Assembly (NCBI GenBank): GCA_023014335.1
Contig: JAECYW010000010.1
Span: 1,922,001 to 1,986,000 of the forward strand
Reading direction: 5' to 3'
DNA from: Galerina marginata
Lineage: Eukaryota; Basidiomycota; Agaricomycetes; Agaricales; Galerinaceae
Length of the DNA stretch: 64,000 bases
Part shown: one piece after another, positions 1 to 11,341 of the stretch
How the letters are laid out: each line of letters begins with the position of its first letter
Numbering within the stretch: the first letter of the stretch is position 1
Translations under genes and position numbers: made by a program
The notes under the pieces: generated by a model
The model's database searches: none
Told to the model about the DNA's origin: nothing
The model's input: only the letters and a program-made list of their open reading frames with translations

Positions 1-401
1 AGGATGTCTCCTCCAGAATTTCGAGGATAAAGATTGCCCTTGGATGAGGTTAGGAATCGACACAGGGAAAAAGGACGAAAAAACAAACACCCCAGTGAAT
101 GTTCAGTTAAAGATGCAGGGCACCCATATCAAGCTGTACGACGAAAGCCGCGAGACCTCAGAGGTGTCGCTCATTGTATGTGGAACACCTGGGTCCGATG
201 ATCAAGTGAGCCAAGATTGTGTCTTTTGTTTGAGATATTAACCGAAGGCCGTTGCAGTTCAATAGGTTCATCTTGAAGGATGCGTAGCCGATTATCTTCA
301 TGGATCTTTCGATAGTCTATGTAGCATGTACAGTACCAATATTGCTTCGAGCTTTCAATGAAATTTCCAGCAATAAACATTACATCAGTAAAACTACACA
401 T

Positions 402-520
402 CACTTACCGCACTTGTATGACTTGAGATCACTTAGGACCCAGCTTGGATCGCTTTGTCACTTCAGAGTACAGCCACAAAAATTGGAAACACTTCAAGTG
501 TCAACTCAAGTGCGTAAGTG
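402..520. repeat. Short hairpin-like element with CACTTAC termini
   Basis: The left end (402-416) reads CACTTACCGCACTTG and the right end (507-520) reads CAAGTGCGTAAGTG, its near-perfect reverse complement. The 119-bp interval is rich in further TCACTT/AAGTG words. This looks like a small non-autonomous inverted-repeat element or hairpin repeat. No flanking target duplication was resolved. Confidence 0.5.
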
Positions 521-1649
521 ATCAAGATAGAAAGGGTATTCAAGTCGCCTCTCTGGACTTGGGCGAAATCGATTAAAATGATAAATTCTGCAAAGTTCGT
601 TGAGACTCCGCTACACGTGATCGCGTTTCCTCAAATCAACAAAGCAAATTTCTTCCTTTCTTGTCTTTCAACCACCTCAACGACCACCGACTCTGATCGC
701 AAACTCGTCGCTGCGCATCGCATCTTCTTATTTCTCCGCAAACTCACAATATGAAGCAATGGTATTGCTCGCATTTCGCTATTCTGAGAGCCCAGGTTCG
801 TTGCAAACAATGTTCGTGCGTTGTCTAGTGAACGATTATTCCTTCCAGATGATCCTTTAATCGATGTTCCCGCCTTACTATTGCTCCTTGCAAGCAACAA
901 CACGTCGTGCATAAATCGCCAAGTAAGCCTTTCACTTTCTTACTCGCTCGTTGATATCCTCACTAAACCAATTACGTACCTTTCCAGATCCTTCGTACGA
1001 GTTGCAATACAGGAGCCTCCAACACTGCTTGTCAGCACCCTAGCCCCTCACGTTGACCCCAAACTCACTGTTGATAGTGTTGCCAACCCCAAATGCGAAG
1101 CACCACCGCTCGTTGTTGACTACAATATGCCGTTTCGAGTCGGTTTAGATGGGCATGATGAGAAGGATGATGGCAACTGAGGAATGCCAGTTAAGCACCG
1201 CTTCCGTCACCTTGGTATGCCATCGCTTAGTTGTAAGTGTCGAAGTCCTTGAGGTTAAATTCTCGTTCAAAAAACATGTACGTCAAGCCCGCGTCGGATG
1301 ATGTGCGAGTGCTTCCACAACCTTAGCCCCCCGTTCTGCAGGAGACAACCCCACCTTATCACTGCCTTTCGTTACATCCAACCGCCGCAATGCCAGTTAG
1401 GTATGGATAGTACCTGATGTTGCACAATATGGCTAACCCCCCGATCTCATTCCAGATTATGGATTACGCAGAAACGTCTGGGTTATGCCTGCTGATGATC
1501 ACGAGCATGCCACAGCTGTTGATGGGTGACGAGGTTTATGGTGAGTACCTTGATAAGTACGGTCTAGTTACAACATGTCGTAGATAGCCTCTTAATCAAT
1601 GAATCCTTGTTCACTACATCTACCATATTTTCGCGAGGCGTTACGAATT

Positions 1650-1840
1650 CGGCCGCTTACTCACTTTGAAAATGACTTGAGGCCTGACTTATGCACTTGG
1701 AAAGTCACTTGTGCTCACTTTCCCAAGTGAATTCACTTCGCTAAGGCAGCAACCTACTTAGCCAAGTGAGTTTCACATGTCCACTTGAGCTCACTTTCGT
1801 CACTTTGGCACTTGCCAAAGTGACCTAAGTGACCTAAGTC
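1650..1840. repeat. AAGTGA/TCACTT-rich repeat block
   Basis: About 190 bp contain many copies of the heptamer-like words CACTTGG, TCACTT, CAAGTGA and AAGTGACC in both orientations, so the segment can fold into several overlapping hairpins. Its word content matches the element at 402-520, suggesting a common repeat family. There is no coding frame through it. Confidence 0.5.
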
Positions 1841-3335
1841 AACGTGTAGTTTTCCTGATGTATTCCGTGGTCGCCAATTCCTACATATGACTGGCTTTCA
1901 TCAGAAGTGCGGATCTAATGTGAATATGCTATTAAACTACGGCCGAAACACTGGGCTCTCGGACAGTTGTACATATTTCTGTCTAATCCACGTCAACCTT
2001 ATCCAATCTCCCCTCCGAATCGCTGTCATGAAAAATGACGAAACATATTCTAATGTAAGTTTCCAGAAGCCACCAATTCATAGCGCTTACTACCGTCATT
2101 CAAGTTAGATAAGGGAGAGCACAATTGAGGTAAGTTCATGTGCTCAACCTTCAGCCCTCAATCAGCACATCAAGAAGCATAACGTGTGTAGTACTGCTAG
2201 TAGTTATTTTGGCATCGTATTCTCCGACACATTCCCACGACACAGAACATATATTCGTCCTGGTGCAATGTGCTTGCGCAGCTCCGAGGAGTGTTCGTTC
2301 TAATCATGGAAGATCTCCCTCGTGTAATTTATCCATGAAGCTCGGGATTCTCGTCAGCGACATTCTATGGTGTTCCAATGGTAGAACTTTGCTTGGGATA
2401 GCGTCGGTTCAATTGGGTCGAATACACCCAGACATCAAATCCGTACGTGTCCTACTTGCACATTTGCAATGACTGCCAATAAGTTCCGCAACTTTCAACT
2501 TTCAAGACCTGCGATGCACTATATGTCGAGCGGATTGGTTAGTAAAATACTACCGAACCCATGACAGGACTCGCCTGACCGTCATGATCGTCCTTATCTC
2601 TAATGACAGAGAACACATTGGAACAACTTTCAGGCAATGGTTATCCTGAGTATCTCACTCAATGTCAACTTAAGCGCCACGGTGACACCGGTGGAAGGGT
2701 TTGCCGACTGGCGTGTTCTATAACTTCTATTCTGGTAGGTTTTTACTCCGCTTTATGTCCATTAGCCATGGCCTCATTGGCTGTATCTGGATTAGTCGAT
2801 GGGCGCCTTTTCGTGATACCCCTGAAGGCTATACTAATATTAGTAATAATTAAAAGGTGCTCCATTTGGAAACCCACAACCTATCAGATACTGTTAGGGT
2901 GTTAGAGGGCTTGAGGCTTACCACCTGGGTTGACATCATCCCCAAGTTATCATCATGTCCGAGGCATCTCAACTTATATCTCTTAACGCCCAACGCGTCC
3001 TGCCGTGTGTTTGCAGGCATATTGTCACATGTTGGCTGCGGAGTGCAGTCGTTTCATTCGCAAGCCTTCTCAAGCGCTGATAATCTTCAGGCGACCTACC
3101 CGATTTAGACCAACTTGAAACAGGCTAAATTAAAATCGAGGACAAGGGCACGTCTCAAAAAGTCGCTTTTCAAAAACTTCAAGACTCATCCGCTGGTCTG
3201 TTTCCTCAATAGTCAGCCAAGAAACATAGCGCATCGTGTTCGTCGCCTACCTGCTCTAATTCCGTGGTAAGAATGATCCAACACTATATACCCTGATGAA
3301 CTTGGCTAACCTTCGCCCGCGCAATAGAGATTGGA

Positions 3336-4920
3336 ATGTCGATCCAAGACAGTGCCTACGACGGTTCCCTTCGAACGCAAGCTCAACTCCAACCGTACCT
3401 CTCCAGCATTGACGCCGCCGGGGGGAAAATTAATCTCACGCCCCTCTGCGCGGCCTGCCTCGGCGGGCACCTCGAAACCGTTAAACTCCTCCTAGCAAAC
3501 AAAGCGGATCCGAACAAACCATCGATTTACGACCGCACTCCTTTATTCTTCGTAACGGACTTCCAATGCCCTGCTACATCCGCTATGCGCTGCGCGATTA
3601 TCCGCGAGCTCATTTCTGGAAAGGGCGGGGTAAAGGCAAACCTGGATGCCCCATGCGACGACGACAATAATACGCCACTCATAAACGCCATCGTCCAGCT
3701 CAAAGATAAGGCCGTTATTAAACAGCTCGTCGAGGGCGGTGCGCGTACCGACGTTCCACATCCGGATACTGGGAAGACAGCGATAGACCTCGCAGAAGAG
3801 CACGATATGTCAGGCAGCCTTCGATCGACGGCCGATACCAATGCGATGTGGGGAAACCTTGTTGATCTCGTAGTTTCGTTTGTGCTGTTGGTGGTTTCGT
3901 ATGTGAACAACAAGACGGTGAACAAGGTTGTTGGGGGTCTCGCGAAGAAGTACTACAATATTAGCATCAAGGATTCGGACATTCCGAAGGTATGGCATGA
4001 TTTCCTCGCCTTCTGTGTTTCGCTTCAGGAGGATGACACATACTTTACAGGAGCTTCAGAAGAAAGTCGAACCCAAGACTGTCGAGCAGTTCCAGAGCTT
4101 CCTGAACGACGAGATAAAACAAGACAAAAAGTTCGAAAGGTTTTTCTCCCCGAACGACCCCTTTCTTGTGGATCTCGCTGCGAAAGCGAACGCATTGAGG
4201 GACGACCCGACAACCGACCTTGGGAAACCTGAAAACCTTATGCACCTTACCCGGCTCTCTCTTTACGACACCTTCATTTACTGCGATGACAGTGGATCAA
4301 TGAGGCACGAAAACAGATACGAGTATCAGATCGAACTGGTCACGCGTATAGCGCGTATTGCGACCAAGATCGTGCCGGACGATATGCGTGGTATTCAGTT
4401 GCGCTTCATCAACAATGCGTTCGACCAGCAGGTAACTGCTGAAGGGATCCAACAAGCCATGCGGAGTATCCAACCGTATGGTCAGACCAATATCGGCACG
4501 AACCTCAAGAAGAAAATCCTCGAGCCTTTCGTTTACAGTCTCATCGCGAAGCCCGCGACCCCTGGTGTGGCTTTTCCATTCAGGCGCCCTCTCCTCGTGT
4601 GCATTATCACAGATGGTACCCCAGAGCCAGAAGGTCGGAATATGCTCCGAGACGAGATTATAGCGTGCAAGAATAAATTGAAGGACAGAGGATACGACCC
4701 GACCGCGGTGATGTTCGTCATCAGTCAGATTGGGACCAGTAGCCAGGCGGCACAGTTTATTGACGGACTGAGGAAAGAGGAAGATATCGAGGATGTGCTT
4801 TATTGCACGGTTGGGCAGTTGGATACCCAGTTTAAGGAGTTGAAGGACAATGAACGGGCGTTGGAGTCGAAATTGTTACACATATTGACAAAACCGTTTA
4901 TGCAGAGGCACGCGGAATAG
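3336..4920 (+). CDS. Ankyrin-repeat / von Willebrand factor A domain protein
   Basis: Two exons, 3336-3989 and 4051-4920, are joined across a 61-nt GT..AG intron in phase, giving 507 residues. Residues about 30-150 hold ankyrin-type repeats (TPLCAACLGGHLETVKLLL, then NTPLINAIVQLKDKAVIKQL). A hydrophobic helix lies at about 172-190. From about residue 290 there is a vWA fold with a complete-looking MIDAS: D297-x-S299-x-S301 in CDDSGSM, a later TNIGT threonine and an IITDG aspartate. vWA domains bind divalent metal and partner proteins, and ankyrin repeats also bind proteins, so a scaffold or sensor role is likely but unproven. A 39-nt alternative intron would leave the frame wrong, which supports the 61-nt choice. 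Confidence 0.82.
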
Positions 4921-5278
4921 CCGCCGTTGTCTTCCGGCTATCAGTTTCCTCAAGATAATTAGCCCAAAGTTCCGCCCCAAGCTTGCCGATGTATTCCACA
5001 GTAATATAGCAAAAACGAAATTATGTGAGACTGGCAGTAGAGAGGATGGCCGCGGTTGCGACACAGATTCACTGAACACAAAACGTCATTGTCACGTGTG
5101 GAGCTTTTGATCGGTTTTTTTTTTCATCTTCATGCCTCTGAGTCTCTTAAATTTAAAAAGTCCTTCAGAGTCCAGACTGAGCTTGAACCTGCTTGAACCT
5201 CACGTTGCATTTACTAATACGACTGCTTTCCGAACCGGGACAAATACATATTTACTTTCATTGGGTCCAACGAGGCGA
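4921..5278. other. Intergenic spacer between convergent genes
   Basis: This lies between the 3' ends of the ankyrin-vWA gene (+) and the F-box gene (-). It is T/A-rich around 5115-5160 and probably carries both 3' UTRs. I see no gene here. Confidence 0.5.
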
Positions 5279-6705
5279 CTACGAGTTTAAAAGTAATCCT
5301 CCCTCTGCTGCTAATTCTTGCAAGGCCTCATCTCTCCGCAGCACCGCCAATCCTACAGGATCTAGGCCATCGATATTTAATTCCAACGTCGAAAAATGAG
5401 GAAAATGATTCTTCGATACACAGCGAACGAGTAGAACCCAATTATTGTGGAGGAGTTTGGTAAGATCGGGTGGAAACCCAATAAATGAAAGGTTTAGCGT
5501 AAGGCGAGACAGATGTGTCGGCCCCGAAGGCGACGCCCATGAGGCTTCTTGAAGAAGCTGAATGATCCATGGGATCGGACTTGTGAAGTAGTCGATAAGG
5601 ATACGGTGGTGGAATATTCGAATGGTGAACTTGGCATCTATGGTAAGGGAATGCAGTGACTCGAAACCTCGAAGGTCTGGTGGGGGAGTGAAGTGGCGAT
5701 GCAGAGTATATGAAAGGGTATTATAAGAGGTATGGACTTGGATCGGGATAAATCAGATCCACACAACTTAAAGGCGATTACGCTCAGCTTACCTTGTGAA
5801 TGATCGGTGTCAATGCGAAGGTGTGCTAAATTCTTCGTGGTTGTGGAAAATTTTGCGATATTTTCCATGTCGTCGGATGACTCTGGGAATACACTAAGTA
5901 TGCGAAGGTGGGAAACGTCCAAAGGACAGGCAGGTGATAGGAACCGCGTCAGCTCGTTGTCCCGGTTTGAAACGTCCTCGAGATGAAGATATTCAAGCTG
6001 GCACGATGGAGAAGGTCCATTTGCGTTGGGTATCATCACAAATTTTGGGCAATCAATACTTGAATCTGATTGGTGGTTTGGGTCATCCACGTCGAAAGTG
6101 GCGATAGATAGCTTCTTCAGCGACAAACAATACCTGAAAAGGTTGAACGGAAACAATCCTATGCCCGTTATGTCTAGTTCTGTAAGATTGTTGGATGCGA
6201 GAACTGTGACCAGGCTTGTTCTGAAGTCGTCAGAAAACGTCATCCACCTCCGTGGCCGATAAGGTTTCCTTGGGCTCTGGAACCTTTTTCCTGAAACGGA
6301 AAGACGGCGAAGATGTACAAGAAGGGGAAGCAATCTGGGTAGTCCACTGTCATTTTGTAGCCAGTGTTCTGGAGTGGGACTTCCGGGCGTTGTCGCAACC
6401 CATGTGCAAATCAGTGTCAATCCGTGGATGTAGGATACAAGGTGTGGAGAAAATTCTAAAACGTCGAGGAAGTGAAGGGCCGGGTTGTATGCCGGCAAAG
6501 AAACCTTGGTATGTGGCGAAATTGTAACAGAGCCGTTTTCTTCGCTGAAAGTCACGTTGCGGAGTAAGTGCGTCTGCGATAGTACGCAGAAGAACCGATT
6601 GACGTATGAGCAAACCTTCAACGTCACGAATTCTTGTTGTTTGGAAAGGATGTCGAGAATGTATTCCAAGAGTTCTGTTGGTAAGCCTCTGTAAGCAGTA
6701 TCCAT
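5279..6705 (-). CDS. F-box-like / LRR protein, two exons
   Basis: On the minus strand exon 1 is 6705-5793 and exon 2 is 5676-5279, joined over a 116-nt intron (GTAAGC..CCACCAG) in phase, giving 436 residues. The N-terminus (GLPTELLEYILDILSKQ) fits an F-box. The rest is an irregular leucine-rich repeat array with periodic LEYLHLEDV, LRILSVF and LSRLTLNLS segments. F-box proteins recruit substrates to Skp1-Cul1 ubiquitin ligases; the target is unknown. Without the intron the frame would stop at 5638, but the downstream exon continues the LRR pattern for a further 130 residues, so the longer model is preferred. It resembles the gene at 24916-26267 in layout more than the single-exon F-box family. 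Confidence 0.75.
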
Positions 6706-7151
6706 TACACTCGGAGGTGTAGGATTCAGAACCCAGTGTGGGTGCCCAGTGCTAGTGGCGGGGGAGAGAGAAGAAAGTTGGTCTTTCAGCGGATCGCTTT
6801 AGTCATCAAACACTGTGTCATCTTATCTTATCTGATAAATCTGTTTTCTCAATTTGGCTTGCACAAAAGCGCAAAATTCGCGTTTTCAACCGGCCTCAGA
6901 CCCGCAGGCGTTATGCTACTTAGTTTCTTTCAAAATCAGTATAAGTACAACTGTTAATTTCTTTGAAGGTTGAATTACGACAGATATCGTGAATTAGACT
7001 GGCAGGACGCCGAGCTTGAAACCACAACCAAAACTGAAGACGACAAAATCCTCTGGCATTAGCTACCCGGATCCGAATACCTGTCAGAACCTAGTCCGAT
7101 CCAAGCCTCAATTTGCCTCAATGCTTCCTGCAGTCCTTGCTAATGATGATG

Positions 7152-7294
7152 ATTGGCTAATGATTATCAAAAAAGTCTTTGTCACAGGCTTGAAGGAACG
7201 GCCCGGCTATAAATAGACTAGTTTGGCGCCCCCCGGAAAAGGTGACTCACGGTCCATTTTCGGAACCGCCTTCCGCTGAGAGGCGATATAAGAG
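7152..7294 (+). promoter_or_regulatory. Core promoter of the P450 gene (CCAAT and TATA-like boxes)
   Basis: An ATTGG (inverted CCAAT) lies at 7152-7156. A strong TATA box, CTATAAATAG, lies at 7207-7216, about 130 nt before the ATG. A second TATA-like GATATAAGAG lies at 7285-7294, about 50 nt before it. Position and orientation fit the P450 start at 7345. Assignment is by motif only. Confidence 0.5.
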
Positions 7295-7344
7295 ATGCCT
7301 CTTGCTCGCTTTGAAGCCAGGAATACCGAACCACCTTACACGCT

Positions 7345-9550
7345 ATGATATCTGATTACTCTACAGTCGTGCCAGCTGTCGGAGGTTTGTTTGCAATTTT
7401 CTTGATATTCAAGTGGTTCAACGCTGCCACGTACCAGGTCAGTAATTTGCTACATTTTTTTCAGTATTGGACTTACAATTGAGTCACAGTTGAAGCACAT
7501 TCCCACAATCGGTTCAAATGGAGTTATTTCGTCGTACTTGGACGCATTCAGGTACTTCAAGCATGGGCATGAAATGATTCAAGAAGGATACGACAAAGTA
7601 TTTATCCCATCGATTGGTTTTAGAAGCAAACTTACTTGGAATTCCAGTACTACGGCTCCGCTTTCAAAGTTGCGAACACGTCAAGATGGATCGTCCTTGT
7701 CACTGGAAAGCAAATGATTGACGATATTCGCCGAGCGACTGATGACCAGATGTCATTCGACGAAGCCGTGGTCAATGTCAGTACACCATTTTTGAGACAT
7801 TTTCAGTAATGGTGTTAATGAAAATTTCCAAAGACTATCCAGACTGATTATACCCTTGGGAGTGCAATCCGACTCGATACCTACCACATCGGGATCGTCC
7901 GATCGCCTTTAACCAGAAATATTGCGGTTCGATTTTCAGATGTGAAGGACGAAATCGAGGCTTCCTTCAAAGACCTTATTCCGGTGAATGGAAACGGTAC
8001 GTTACATTCCGGCTGCGTTCAGTATTACTCCCCATACTAATGGCCCAAAAGAGTGGACATCGGTTCCTGCCTTAGCGACAATCATAAAGATTGTCTGTCG
8101 AACAAGCAACCGCTTTTTTGTGGGCTTGCCATTATGTGAGTCGGAACACGATACCCACTACCCACTGAAGCTAATCAAAATGTAACCCTATCAGGTAGAG
8201 ATCCCGACTATAGGGAACTCAACGAGCAATTTACAATCGATGTCTTTGTTGGAGCTCAACTTATAAACGTGTTCCCGAACGTTCTTAAACCGTACGTTTG
8301 ACATTCTGCCACCTGCTAACCGGTTAATTGAGCACTGACATTCGCCAACCAGCCTCGTCGGCCGCTTGTTAACAAAGGTTCCCGGGAGCATAAAACGCGC
8401 TGTCAACCACATTCGCCCTTTGGTTGAAGATTATTTGGCGCAGGAAAAAGAGCACGGAAAAGACTGGCCGGATAAACCGGTAGGTAAATTCGTTGTCCAT
8501 TGGTAATTTACTCAATTCCCTGCCCCAGAATACTCTGATCAGCTGGTTCCTCGACGAAGCCCAAGGACACCAGAGAGACATTACTGACTTGGCCACCCGT
8601 ATCCTCACCATCAATTTCGCGGCTATCCACACAACCTCAAACGTAAGTCTATTTTCGAACATGAACCTTGGTGATTGTGATAACCGGGCATCGTATAGGC
8701 CTTCACACACATGTTGTATGACTTGGCTGTATATCCCGAATACGTTGGGCGTATGCGAGAGGAGGCGGAGGCTATTATCGAGGCTGATGGATGGACCAAG
8801 CTCGCCATGGGGAAGATGCATAAAATCGATAGTTTTATCAAAGAATCCGGGCGTCTCTCGATGGAAGCTTGTAAGTCCAAATTTCTTCCTAAAAAATAGG
8901 TGACAGGCTAATTGCTTTTGGGGTGGTCAATAGTAATAGTGAACAGGAAGGTTATGAAGGATTTCACATTTTCGAACGGTGTAACATTGCCAAAGGGTAC
9001 CGAGCTGGCGGTTGCGACGCGTGCCACACATACGGACGAGGTGCGTCTTGATTTCTTTGGGTTATCCCTGTCCTAATTATGACCTGGGCTCGGCTCTTGT
9101 AGCGAAATTATAAAGACCCCCATACATTCCAAGGCTTTAGATTTGCAGAAATGCGAGACGAAGATGGAGAAGGCATCCACCACCAATTCGTTTCTCTCAC
9201 CCCAGACTTTTTAACCTTTGGTACCGGCCGACATGCTTGGTAGGTCTTTGCTTAGTCTGTGACCGCAGCCTTTTTACTCATGACAATGGTCCCGATTTAG
9301 CCCTGGACGTTTCTTCGCAGCCAATGAACTCAAGGCTATGTTTACCTATGTTCTGCTCAACTACGATGTGAAACTTCCCAACAATGGTCCCCGCCCCGAG
9401 AGTTTCTGGTTTCAAGGTCGTGAATCTCCAAACAAGACCGCCGAGGTCATGTTTAGGGCTCGAGCTATAAAACAAAATAATCTGGGTGGTGTTCCGATAA
9501 TTGCTTACACCTATCAGTGCGTAGATAGAAGTACAAATAGTGTAGCGTAG
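7345..9550 (+). CDS. Cytochrome P450 monooxygenase, 12 exons
   Basis: Exons 7345-7437, 7490-7597, 7648-7776, 7834-7996, 8052-8135, 8195-8291, 8353-8479, 8529-8642, 8699-8870, 8934-9040, 9103-9239 and 9301-9550 keep phase throughout and give 526 residues, a normal P450 length. A single N-terminal membrane anchor (about residues 9-25) implies ER location. Hallmarks are an I-helix with FAAIHTTS in place of the classic AGxDT, the K-helix ExxR (E354-S-G-R357), and the haem loop FGTGRHACPG with C444 split by the last intron. The sequence resembles Agaricomycete P450s often annotated as ent-kaurene-oxidase-like; the substrate cannot be told. The acceptor of exon 10 is ambiguous by 6 nt (8934 or 8940), both in frame. 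No breaks were seen. Confidence 0.9.
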
Positions 9551-10005
9551 TTTTCGGCAGCCAGCCGGTCTCTCTATACGCAAGGATCGCATCAGTCCAT
9601 AAACACCAATATATTCTATGCGGAACTTCGGAATCTAAGACCATTGACAGGTACCAAACCTATCGGGTTCGTATAACCAGTGGTGCCGATTCCAACGGAG
9701 AAGTGCTTCTTGACCACGCTCGCAATCCTTGAGTTACATGTTCCTCCACCTACTTATAAATGCACTGGAGCACTTGACCCTCCCCCCGACAGGTCGAAGT
9801 TGGGAGGTGATCGAATTTGAATTTGGCAGGCGCCATTCGGCCCAAGTCGTCGGCAAGCCAGGCACTTTTGACCAACACGGTCGTGGTTCGCGGTGCAGAC
9901 CCCAGCTATGCTTGCTGGTGTAGATTAGAGGAGGGGCTTTGTTTGTTATATATTAGACACAATTAATGGTAAGTTAAGAGTTCATGTACATAGCGAGCGT
10001 CTATA
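9551..10005. other. Spacer between convergent P450 and receiver-like gene
   Basis: No complete gene. Weak frame fragments at 9590-9930 may be 3' UTR or a relic, but they contain stops and no recognisable domain. Confidence 0.45.
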
Positions 10006-11341
10006 TCAAGTGGTTGCGCCACAACCCACCCAATCCTTATCATCTTTCCTCCGCTTTCCGAGAGCAGAAATAAAACGCTCATACCTCTCTGCACCTGCGG
10101 CTGACCCGGTCATGGGATACGACTCCACATAGCGCGTCATAGGCAGACTCTGCCTCCCAGTGAAGACGAGTATGGGCGAACTGAACCCCTCGTCTCGAAT
10201 AAATTTCGTTATATGATTGCCTGCTTGGCGGTTCTTGTATGGAACGCCTGCTGAGTTGGGTTCAATACGGACTTGGTCAGTGATGAAGCGGAGGTCGGCG
10301 GGGTTGTCGTGTTTCTTTAACACGCCTTCGTAGATAGATTGTTAAGGGAAAAACTAGAATGAAATGGCATATGGAAAAAAGCGCACCTTGGTTGACTTTG
10401 ATCCATGCTTTGGCGGTTGTGGTGGATACCAGCTGAACGACGGAGACTCCGCAGGTTTGAGCAAACCCTGCTTTGGTTGCGTTGACGGTAAGGTCGTCAG
10501 AAATCCAGACTAACAAGGGGAATTTGGGGTCTACAGATTCAGGGGCGTCAGACGGGAACAAGGTACTTAGATAGGATAACGAATACCCGATGAATATAAT
10601 TCGATGTGTTCCTTCAGCTTCTTATTACGGGCGAATTGTTGTAGAGTTTTCAAGGTAACGTATCCTGACCTATTTTCGTCGAGTCGAAGGAGTAAGCGAC
10701 TACGAGCGACGTTGCCAAGTTTCTTTCCCGACCATGTTGAGAGATGTTCACATAGTTGCCGACTTTTGACAACCTCAAGCTGAGCCATAGATGAGAACAG
10801 CCTGACCGAAATAGAAGAGTGAAAACCTGCTCACATCACTACCGATATATGAATTCCAAAATTCCAAAACTTCATCCACCCTCGCCTTTGCTTTACCCTG
10901 CTTCGATGAACGAGGTGACGGAGGGGGAGGTAACAGTGGGGGCTCCTTTGTCCCACACGGAAATAGGTTGTATCCTTTGACATGATCAATTACTTGCATA
11001 GCGCCCATTAACAAGATATATTGGTGCATAAGTTGAAGTCGGTCCTCCTTGACCTCTTGAGTGACCGCCCAGGGGTTGACAAGGGCAATCATCCGCCGCG
11101 AACGACTCTCCTTCCACGAGCGCAAGTGACTATCCACATTGGAGAGGACGTTCTGCAGCGATTGCAGGACTTGCTTCAGCGGTTCGTCGGTAAGTTCGCG
11201 TAACATCAGCGGAGCGATCACATTCTGGATTTGGACCACTATGTCGGATATCTGTTCTTGCAGTGATTCTTTGTCTTCGTGCTCTGAAATAAAATTGACG
11301 ATCCCGACTGCGAGGTTGAAGACGGTGCTAGCGAGATCCAT
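10006..11341 (-). CDS. Helical - EF-hand-like - receiver-like domain protein
   Basis: Minus-strand exons 11341-10835, 10779-10587, 10530-10387 and 10325-10006 keep phase over introns of 55, 56 and 61 nt and give 387 residues. Residues 1-130 are all-helical and resemble MLKL/HeLo-type N-terminal bundles (inference). Residues 203-214 (DENRSGYVTLKT) form an EF-hand-like calcium loop. Residues about 236-375 look like a response-regulator receiver or TIR-like alpha/beta fold: strand 1 ends in an acidic pair D245-D246, strand 3 ends ITD with D298 in the phospho-acceptor position, and strand 4 ends FTG with T337. The usual receiver lysine is not obvious. No enzymatic domain is present. The architecture suggests a calcium-responsive signalling or cell-death adaptor. 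Function is inferred only. Confidence 0.75.

Larger units (their letters stand above)
1..3335. other. Gene-poor stretch, no supported gene
   Basis: Only short open frames (under about 120 codons) are present on both strands, none with a domain I recognise and none joined convincingly by splice sites. A stretch around 1460-1520 and hydrophobic fragments around 2600-3100 could be decayed coding sequence. AAGTGA/TCACTT-rich repeats occur at 402-520 and 1650-1840 and are listed separately. Confidence 0.5.

Noticed and set aside
5638..5792. In-frame end of the first F-box gene at 5638
   Set aside because: The last 50 codons are intronic; removing a GT..AG intron continues the leucine-rich pattern to 5279.
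6736..7216. Short forward frames upstream of the P450
   Set aside because: They lie across the TATA and CCAAT boxes and show no domain; treated as promoter sequence.
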